From the NCBI GenBank assembly GCA_007123695.1, contig SLGN01000415.1:1-19037 (forward strand): a stretch of 19,037 nt of DNA, written 5' to 3'. Below the pieces are notes generated by a model. That model worked only from the letters and a program-made list of their open reading frames with translations, did not search any database and was not told the DNA's origin. Each line of letters starts with the position of its first letter. Positions within the stretch are counted from its first letter, which is position 1. The translations under genes were made by a program, and so were the position numbers. The DNA comes from Verrucomicrobiales bacterium. GTDB taxonomy: Bacteria > Verrucomicrobiota > Verrucomicrobiia > Verrucomicrobiales > DEV007. Shown here piece by piece: positions 13,525 to 19,037 of the stretch.

Positions 13525-14877
13525 ATGCCTGACCGCAGGGAAGTCGCCCGGGGCCGCAGTTTGCGGCGGATCTTCGTCGTGCCGTTCGTCGGCTTCGTGC
13601 TCGCGGCGTGCCTCGGCGTGGTCCTCTGGTCGGCACGCCGCCAGCAAGCGGAATCGCTGAAGCGTTTCGCCGCCGTCGCCGGAGAGAACGCGGGCTTCAT
13701 CGACCGGCTGCGCCTGCCCCGCTCGCCCGCTCTGGCGAAGCAGCTCGGCGAGGTGCTCGGGGTGGGCGTCGGATTTCGCAGCGGCGATGGCCGCATCGTC
13801 GACCTGCCCTCCGAGTTGGCGGGGCAGGTGGATCGCCTCGCGGGCGACCGTCCCGGGGCAGGGCGGTCGGGCGGCTGGGAAATGGCCCTCGCCCCGCTGG
13901 AGGGCGGCTCGATCCATCTCGTGCTGGTGCGGGAACGCACGAACCCTCTCGGCGAGATCGGTGGATGGGTGCTGCCGGCGCTGATCGTTTCGGCCCTGGG
14001 CGGCAGCCTCGCGATGCTGGTCTCGCGCCGCATCGTCGGACCGATCTCGTCCTTGGAACGCTGGCTTCCGAATCTGGAGAGGGAATCTCCCGAGCCCCTG
14101 CCGTCGGGCCTGGCGGAGCGAGGCGACGAGATCGGCGCCTTGGCGCGCTCGCTGGAGGAGGGGGCCCGGAGGCTGCGCGACGAGGTCGAGCGCCGCCGCC
14201 GGAGCGAGCGCCTCGCCGCGCTCGGCCGCGTCGCTACGAGCCTTGCCCACGAGATCCGCAACCCGGCCGCGGCCATCGCTCTGCACGCGGACCTGCTGCG
14301 TGCGGCGGCGGGAGAGGACGGCACCGAATCCCTCGCCATGATCCGGGAGGAAGTCGAACGGATCACCGACCTCGTCAACGAGTGGCTCTTCCTCGCCCGC
14401 CCTTCGCCGCCGAGCCGGTCCCGGCAGGACCTCGCCGGACTGGTCCGCCGGGTCGAGGCGCGGCTGCGTCCGCAGCTCGGATACGCCGGAGTCGAGGTGG
14501 TCTTTTCAGGAGAGGAGCGGGCCGAGGTCCAAGCCGACGGCGACCGCATCTCGCAGGTACTGCGCAATCTGCTGCTCAACGCGATGCAGGCGATGCCGGA
14601 AGGCGGACGCATCGGGGTGGTGCTGCGCCGCGAGGGCGGCGACCAGGTCGTCGAGGTCCGCGACGGGGGGCGCGGTTTCGGAGACGAGGCGCTGCGCCGC
14701 TGGAGCGAGCCTTTCTTTTCCGAACGCGAGGGCGGGATGGGGATCGGGCTGACCCTCTCGGCGGAGATTCTGCGGGCGCACGGCGGTGCCCTGGAGGTCG
14801 GGAACATGCCCGGCGGCGGGGCCTGCGTACGCTTCCGCCTTGCCGCCGCGGACCACGCCGGCTCCGGGTCGAAATGA
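13525..14877 (+). CDS. Membrane sensor histidine kinase (HAMP type)
   Basis: A 450-residue kinase. Two membrane segments (about 15-36 and 147-166) enclose an extracytoplasmic sensor region of about 110 residues with no domain I recognise. A HAMP-like linker (about 167-220) leads to the dimerisation helix with phospho-acceptor H242 in AHEIRNP. The ATPase domain has an N-box NLLLNAMQAMP (348-358) with N352, a G1 motif DGGRGF (380-385), an F-box PFF (396-398) and a G2 motif GMGIGL (404-409). It should autophosphorylate H242 and pass phosphate to D56 of the downstream regulator. Its stop overlaps the regulator's ATG (ATGA at 14874-14877). The ATG at 13525 puts a short basic segment before the first membrane helix, which fits. 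The signal sensed is unknown. Confidence 0.94.
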   Translation: MPDRREVARGRSLRRIFVVPFVGFVLAACLGVVLWSARRQQAESLKRFAAVAGENAGFIDRLRLPRSPALAKQLGEVLGVGVGFRSGDGRIVDLPSELAGQVDRLAGDRPGAGRSGGWEMALAPLEGGSIHLVLVRERTNPLGEIGGWVLPALIVSALGGSLAMLVSRRIVGPISSLERWLPNLERESPEPLPSGLAERGDEIGALARSLEEGARRLRDEVERRRRSERLAALGRVATSLAHEIRNPAAAIALHADLLRAAAGEDGTESLAMIREEVERITDLVNEWLFLARPSPPSRSRQDLAGLVRRVEARLRPQLGYAGVEVVFSGEERAEVQADGDRISQVLRNLLLNAMQAMPEGGRIGVVLRREGGDQVVEVRDGGRGFGDEALRRWSEPFFSEREGGMGIGLTLSAEILRAHGGALEVGNMPGGGACVRFRLAAADHAGSGSK

Positions 14878-16223
14878 AGCCGGCGCCGCGAGTTCTCATC
14901 GTCGAGGACGAGCGTGCCCTAGCGCTCGCCTTCGCCGCCGCAGTCCGCCGCAGCGGCGCCGCCAGCGATCTCGCACCCACCGCTGCGCAGGCCCGGCGCA
15001 GGCTGCTCGGCGGAGAGACCTACGACGCCCTCGTGATCGACATCGGCCTGCCCGACGGAAACGGGCTCGACTTCCTCGCGGAACTCCCCGAGTCGGTCCG
15101 GAGACCGACGCTCGTGGTGACGGCGCACGGCCAGATCGAGAACACCATCGCCGCCCGCAAGCTGGGAGTGCGCGCCTTTTTCACGAAACCGCTCGATTTC
15201 GATGCCTTCGCCGAGGCGCTCGCGTCCATTCTTGCCGCTCGCGGCCCGGGCGGGGGTGCGGAATTTGGGGAGGATGGGGAGGGCGGGCCTGTTCCCCGTT
15301 CGGTCGAGGCGGGCTTCGTCGGGGCGGCACCCGCGATGCGGCAAGTCTTCCGCCAGATCGCCCGCGCCTGCGCCTGCGTCGAACCGGTCCTGATCCGGGG
15401 TGAGACGGGTTCCGGAAAGTCCCTCGCGGCGGAACTCGTGCACCAGCATGGCCCCGCCTCGGCAGGGCCGCTGGAGACGGTCCCGGGCGCCGCCGCCGGG
15501 TTGGCCGAGTTGGAGAGGGCTCTGGAGGCGGCTCGGGGCGGCACTCTCGTCGTCGAGGATGTCGGCGCGCTGGGTCCGCAGCTACAAGCCGCGCTGGTCC
15601 ACAGGCTCGGGGCGGGGTTCCCGGCCTGCCCCCGGCTCGTCGCCACCGTGGCCGGCGGGCTGGAGGAGCTTCTCGATGCAGGCGGCTTCCGGAGCGATCT
15701 CTTCTACCGCCTCCACGCCGTCGAGATCCATCTGCCGCCGCTCCGGGCGAGAAAGGAGGACCTTCCGGCGCTGCTCGACCGGTTCGCCCGCGAGTTCGAT
15801 CCGGGGCGCGGGGTACGTTTCTCGGCCCCGGTCCTGGAGCGGCTCGTCGCCCATGACTGGCCGGGCAATCTGCGCGAACTTCGCAACACCGTTCTCCACT
15901 CTTTGGATGCCGCTTGCGGAGGCCGCGTGGTGGAGGCGCGCCATCTCCCCCGCTCTCTCGCCGGGCCCGGGGACGGCAGCCCCGGAGAATGTCCGGACAC
16001 GCCGACCGAGCGCGACGACGATCTCGCGGCGGCCCTGCGCCGCTGGCTCGACGCGCGACTAGGCCGGGGGCGCACGCCCTCCTACCGCGAACTCTCCGAG
16101 GAGCTGGAGCGGGCGCTTCTCGGCGGGCTGATGCCTCGCTATGGCGGCAAGCTCGCCCGCCTCGCCAAGGAACTCGGGGCCAACCGCGCCACCCTGCGGC
16201 GGCGACTGCGGAAGAATAGGTGA
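14874..16223 (+). CDS. NtrC-like response regulator lacking the GAFTGA loop
   Basis: A 449-residue regulator. The receiver domain (1-120) has acidic E11/D12, phospho-acceptor D56, T83 and K105. A linker leads to an NtrC-type AAA+ domain (about 145-365) with Walker A GETGSGKS (176-183), arginine-finger region FRSDLFYRL (272-280) and sensor II WPGNLREL (329-336). A Fis-type helix-turn-helix ends the protein (about 423-448). The GAFTGA loop that contacts sigma-54 is missing: only 38 residues separate Walker A from GGT (222-224), shorter than in NtrC. Walker B reads VVED (226-229) instead of the usual order DE. It may therefore not activate sigma-54 and may act with sigma-70, or by repression. 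It is translationally coupled to the histidine kinase gene and followed by the TonB receptor gene after 97 nt. Confidence 0.94.
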   Translation: MKPAPRVLIVEDERALALAFAAAVRRSGAASDLAPTAAQARRRLLGGETYDALVIDIGLPDGNGLDFLAELPESVRRPTLVVTAHGQIENTIAARKLGVRAFFTKPLDFDAFAEALASILAARGPGGGAEFGEDGEGGPVPRSVEAGFVGAAPAMRQVFRQIARACACVEPVLIRGETGSGKSLAAELVHQHGPASAGPLETVPGAAAGLAELERALEAARGGTLVVEDVGALGPQLQAALVHRLGAGFPACPRLVATVAGGLEELLDAGGFRSDLFYRLHAVEIHLPPLRARKEDLPALLDRFAREFDPGRGVRFSAPVLERLVAHDWPGNLRELRNTVLHSLDAACGGRVVEARHLPRSLAGPGDGSPGECPDTPTERDDDLAAALRRWLDARLGRGRTPSYRELSEELERALLGGLMPRYGGKLARLAKELGANRATLRRRLRKNR

Positions 16224-16320
16224 ACCATAGCCACGCAGCGGGTGGACGGTTTTTGTCCAGTTCGACGTTTTCGCTCGCCCGCGTTTGTCGGCGGCGAAGC
16301 CTCGGTCCAAGAGTCCCACG

Positions 16321-18597
16321 ATGGCGACGACGTGCGTGCGGCAATGCTTCCTGCGGATCTCGGCGGGACTCCTCTGGACAGTTCCCCCGGCGGCGTTCGC
16401 GCAGGGTGGCGGCGAGGAGGGCGGCTCGCTCGAGCCCGTGGTGGTGGTCGCGTCCGGTCCTGCCCCGGCGCGCAGCCCCGCGCCCGCGCCCCGCTGGACC
16501 GCCGACGCGACCAGCACCCTCGACGACCCCCTGGTGGTCACGCCGACTCGCGAGGTGACGCCGCTTTCGCGGACACCCTACGCAGTAGCGACGGTGAGCG
16601 GCGAGGAAATCCGCGACCGGCTCTACCGGACGACGCCGGAGCTGCTTTTCGAAACGCCTTCGGTGATGGTCCAGAAAACGGCGCACGGGCAGGGCTCTCC
16701 CTACGTGCGGGGCTTCACCGGCTACCGCAACCTGGCCATGATCGACGGCGTGCGCCTCAACAACTCGACCTTCCGCGACGGTCCGAACCAATACTGGAGC
16801 ACCATCGATCCGCTCTCGGTCCGCTCGGTCGAGCTGGTGAAGGGACCGGGGTCGGTTCTCCACGGCAGCGACGCCGCCGGAGGCGTCCTCAATGTGCTGA
16901 CGGCCCGCCCGACCTACGCGGAGAGCGGCGCCCTCTCGGGCGGGCGCACCTTCGCCCGCGTGTCCTCGGCGGAGCAAAGCCTCGCGGGCCGGGTCGAGGG
17001 TTTCGTCTCCGAAGCCGACAGCCACGGCTTTCTCTTCGGCTTCACCGGACGGCAGTTCGGCGATCTGCAAACGGCGGGCCAGGGGCGGAACCCGCGCACC
17101 GGATACGACGAATGGGCCCTCGACCTGAAGGGCGAGTTCTTCCTCGCGCCGGACACGCGCCTGACCTTCCTCCACCAGCAGGTCCATCAGAGCGACGCGT
17201 GGAGGACCCACAGCACGCTTTTCGGAGTACCGTGGCGCGGCACCTCGGCCGGGTCCGACCAGCGCCGCTCGCTCGACCAGGAGCGCCAGCTCACCTACCT
17301 CCAGTTGGAGGGCCGGCCCGGTGGCCGCATCGACCACTACGTCATCACCGCGAGCCACCACCGCCAGGCCGAGGAACAGTTCCGCGTGCGGGGCATCGGC
17401 GACGGCCGCAGCGACCGACGGGGGTTCGAAGTCGATGCCTACGGCCTCTCGGCGCAGCTTTCCAGCGACACCCCGGCGGGCTACCTGACCTATGGAGCGA
17501 GCTACTCCATCGACCGGGTCGATTCCTTCCGCGAGGACTTCCTCGCCGACGGCAGCAGCGCGGGCCGCGCCATCCAGGGACCCGTGCCCGACGATTCGAC
17601 CTATGAACTCGCCGACGTCTTCGTCCAGGACCGGCTCCCGGTAACGGACACGCTCGATGTCTGGCTCGGCGCGCGCGCCACGCTCGCCCGCGCCAGAATC
17701 GGGCGGGCCGAGGATCCGCTCACCGGCGAAGCCTTTTCCATGGCCGACGAATGGACCCGCTCGGTGGGAAGCGCCCGCTTCGTCCAGCGTCTCGGCGAGG
17801 ACACCGGCCTGTCGCTCTACGGAGGCGTGTCGGAAAGCTTCCGCGCGCCGAACCTCTCCGATCTCTCGCGTCTCGACCTGGCCCGGTCCGGGGAGATCGA
17901 GACACCCGCCCCCGGTCTCGCGCCGGAGCGCTTCACCGGCTACGAACTCGGCCTGCGGGGCGAGCGGGGACGCTCGTCCTTCTCCGTCGCGGCCTACTAC
18001 ACCGAGATCGAGGGGCTCATCGTCGGAAGCCGCACCGGGCGCGTCGTCGACGGGGCGATGGAGGTGACGAAGGAAAACGCGGGCCGCGGCCACGTGAAGG
18101 GGGCCGAGTTCGAGTTCCGCCACGGCCTGGACGAGCGACTCGCCCTCTTCGGCTGGTGTTCGTGGCAGGACGGCAGCCTGGAGGTGGGAGGCACGGTGGA
18201 GCCGACGAGCCGGCTCATGCCCTTCACCGCCGAGGCGGGCCTGCGCTGGGAAAGCCTTTCGGGACGGGGCTGGGCCGAGCTGGTGGCCTACGGCGCCGCC
18301 GCGCAGAACCGTCTCGCCGAACGCGACCGCCTCGACACCGAGCGCATCCCGCCGGGCGGCACGCCGGGCTACGCCATCGGCATCCTCCGAGGCGGATGGC
18401 GGCTCGGCGAGAGGCTCTCGCTGACCGCGGCGGTGGAGAATTTCACCGACGAGGCCTACCGCGTACACGGCTCGGGCATCAGCGGGCCCGGACGGAATTT
18501 CCTGCTCGGGGCCGAGTGCCGGCCCCTTTGGGGTTGGGCTTCACCTGGCGCCATTCGGGCTATTCCGACGCTTTCGCCATGTTCTCGCAGCTCTTGA
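16321..18597 (+). CDS. TonB-dependent outer-membrane receptor
   Basis: A 758-residue receptor. The ATG at 16321 gives a clean signal peptide (1-28, cut near AFAQ); a TTG 36 nt upstream would spoil it. After a Pro/Ala-rich stretch with two TonB-box-like motifs (EPVVVVASG at 39-47, DPLVVTPTR at 69-77) comes the plug domain (about 83-197), with YVRGF (128-132), IDGVRLNNS (141-149) and VELVKGPGSVLHGSDAAGG (170-188). The rest is a 22-strand-type beta-barrel with many alternating aromatic strands. The plug, with RDGPNQYW (152-159), resembles receptors for iron sources such as haem or siderophores, but the ligand cannot be read from sequence. The barrel should end near residue 735 (ENFTDEAYRVHG, then RNFLLGAEC). 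The frame continues about 23 residues more, without a terminal aromatic, into the convergent ligase gene. Confidence 0.94.
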   Translation: MATTCVRQCFLRISAGLLWTVPPAAFAQGGGEEGGSLEPVVVVASGPAPARSPAPAPRWTADATSTLDDPLVVTPTREVTPLSRTPYAVATVSGEEIRDRLYRTTPELLFETPSVMVQKTAHGQGSPYVRGFTGYRNLAMIDGVRLNNSTFRDGPNQYWSTIDPLSVRSVELVKGPGSVLHGSDAAGGVLNVLTARPTYAESGALSGGRTFARVSSAEQSLAGRVEGFVSEADSHGFLFGFTGRQFGDLQTAGQGRNPRTGYDEWALDLKGEFFLAPDTRLTFLHQQVHQSDAWRTHSTLFGVPWRGTSAGSDQRRSLDQERQLTYLQLEGRPGGRIDHYVITASHHRQAEEQFRVRGIGDGRSDRRGFEVDAYGLSAQLSSDTPAGYLTYGASYSIDRVDSFREDFLADGSSAGRAIQGPVPDDSTYELADVFVQDRLPVTDTLDVWLGARATLARARIGRAEDPLTGEAFSMADEWTRSVGSARFVQRLGEDTGLSLYGGVSESFRAPNLSDLSRLDLARSGEIETPAPGLAPERFTGYELGLRGERGRSSFSVAAYYTEIEGLIVGSRTGRVVDGAMEVTKENAGRGHVKGAEFEFRHGLDERLALFGWCSWQDGSLEVGGTVEPTSRLMPFTAEAGLRWESLSGRGWAELVAYGAAAQNRLAERDRLDTERIPPGGTPGYAIGILRGGWRLGERLSLTAAVENFTDEAYRVHGSGISGPGRNFLLGAECRPLWGWASPGAIRAIPTLSPCSRSS

Positions 18598-19037
18598 TGT
18601 CGAGCTTGCCGGAGGCGAGGATGGGGATCTCGGGGACGTCGACGATCTTCTTGGGAATCCACAGCGCCGGCACGCCTTCCTCGGTGAGCTTGGTCCGCAA
18701 CTCGACGAGATCGAGGTCGGGATTGGAGCTGAGGAGGATGAGGGCCTCGCCCTTGGCCTCGTCGGGCACGCCGACGACGGCGATGCGGCGCTCGTCGTCG
18801 GAATGGCCGGCGGCCTTGTTGACGAGGTCCTCGACGGTCTCGTGGGGCACCATCTCCCCGCCGACCTTGGAGAAGCGCGAGAGGCGGCCCTCGATGAAGA
18901 GGAAGCCGTCCTCGTCGAGGCGGCCGAGGTCGCCGGTCATGAACCAGCCCCCCTTCACCACCGCGGCGGTCTTTTCGGGTTGGTCGAGGTAGCCTTCGAA
19001 GACGTTGGCCCCGCGCAGCCAGATCATGCCGCTGGAA
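18560..19037 (-). CDS. AMP-forming acyl-ACP/acyl-CoA ligase, C-terminal part (cut by right edge)
   Basis: About 158 C-terminal residues of an ANL-superfamily adenylate-forming enzyme; the gene continues past the right edge. Visible motifs are GMIWLRGANVFEGYL, GWFMTGDLGRLDEDGF with the ribose-binding Asp, the hinge motif GRLSRFSKVGGEMVP, and near the end SGKLD with the catalytic lysine. The hinge wording is closest to acyl-ACP synthetases of the Aas type, in which this domain follows an acyltransferase and activates fatty acids for lysophospholipid repair. That fusion cannot be checked here. An acyl-CoA ligase is the alternative. The TAG stop (18560-18562) lies inside the 3' end of the convergent TonB receptor gene, a 38-bp antisense overlap. 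Confidence 0.9.
   Translation of the reverse strand, partial: SSGMIWLRGANVFEGYLDQPEKTAAVVKGGWFMTGDLGRLDEDGFLFIEGRLSRFSKVGGEMVPHETVEDLVNKAAGHSDDERRIAVVGVPDEAKGEALILLSSNPDLDLVELRTKLTEEGVPALWIPKKIVDVPEIPILASGKLDIKSCENMAKASE

Noticed and set aside
11410..14286. Long minus-strand frame sharing the DUF1549 region
   Set aside because: It is in a different frame from the DUF1549/DUF1553 gene, which carries the family motifs, and its translation is Arg/Pro-rich noise.
16243..16259. TGGAC-N7-GTCCA hairpin between the response regulator and TonB receptor as a terminator
   Set aside because: The T run is in the loop, not after the stem, and the 5-bp stem is easily expected by chance.
15181..18468. A 1095-codon minus-strand open frame opposite the response regulator and TonB receptor
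   Set aside because: Same reason: both opposing genes carry clear conserved motifs, and this frame shows only repetitive Arg/Ala/Gly-rich composition.
1..19037. Mobile elements, CRISPR arrays, phage or toxin-antitoxin systems
   Set aside because: I found no transposase or integrase motifs, no regularly spaced direct repeats and no small toxin/antitoxin pairs. Gene order and codon use look chromosomal throughout.

Overview
The window is GC-rich, with strong G/C bias at third codon positions, and every clear gene looks chromosomal. The best taxonomic guess is a Gram-negative member of the PVC superphylum, most likely Verrucomicrobiota. The evidence is a DUF1549/DUF1553 protein paired with a Tat-exported DUF1501 protein (a PVC hallmark), a zinc-ribbon Hanks-type kinase with a large C-terminal extracytoplasmic region, a zinc-ribbon rhomboid, and a complete LPS-export gene set. 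No rRNA, tRNA, CRISPR array, insertion sequence or phage gene was recognised.

Layout. (1) 2-766 (+): 3' part of an unrecognised protein cut by the left edge. (2) 934-4603 (-): a zinc-ribbon rhomboid protease followed by a zinc-ribbon membrane Ser/Thr kinase. (3) 4930-9157 (+): an LPS operon, kdsA - lptC - lptA - lptB, with an ATGA overlap between the first two genes. It is followed after 142 nt by hpf (9300-9881), which has its own candidate promoter. (4) 10040-13385 (-): DUF1549/DUF1553 gene then DUF1501 gene, only 4 nt apart. (5) 13525-16223 (+): a membrane histidine kinase and an NtrC-like response regulator with an ATGA overlap, transcribed divergently from the DUF pair. (6) 16321-18597 (+): a TonB-dependent receptor with a signal peptide. 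(7) 18560-19037 (-): the 3' part of an AMP-forming acyl-ACP/acyl-CoA ligase, convergent with and overlapping the receptor.

How they work together. KdsA makes Kdo-8-phosphate for the LPS inner core, and LptC/LptA/LptB supply the inner-membrane and periplasmic parts of LPS export, so the middle block is an envelope-biogenesis operon. Hpf is the usual neighbour of lptB, but the rpoN gene often found between them is missing. The two-component system lies between the exported DUF1549/DUF1501 pair and the TonB receptor and may control either or both; this is inferred from position and from inverted repeats in the divergent intergenic region.

Most notable observations: a response regulator with NtrC-like layout that lacks the GAFTGA sigma-54 loop and has swapped Walker B acids; LptB and LptA proteins with long low-complexity N-terminal regions; two adjacent signalling/proteolysis membrane proteins that both begin with zinc ribbons; operator-like palindromes between the DUF1549 gene and the histidine kinase; and a lack of recognisable Shine-Dalgarno sequences at all eleven starts inside the window. 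I do not see a clearly new defence or mobile system here.
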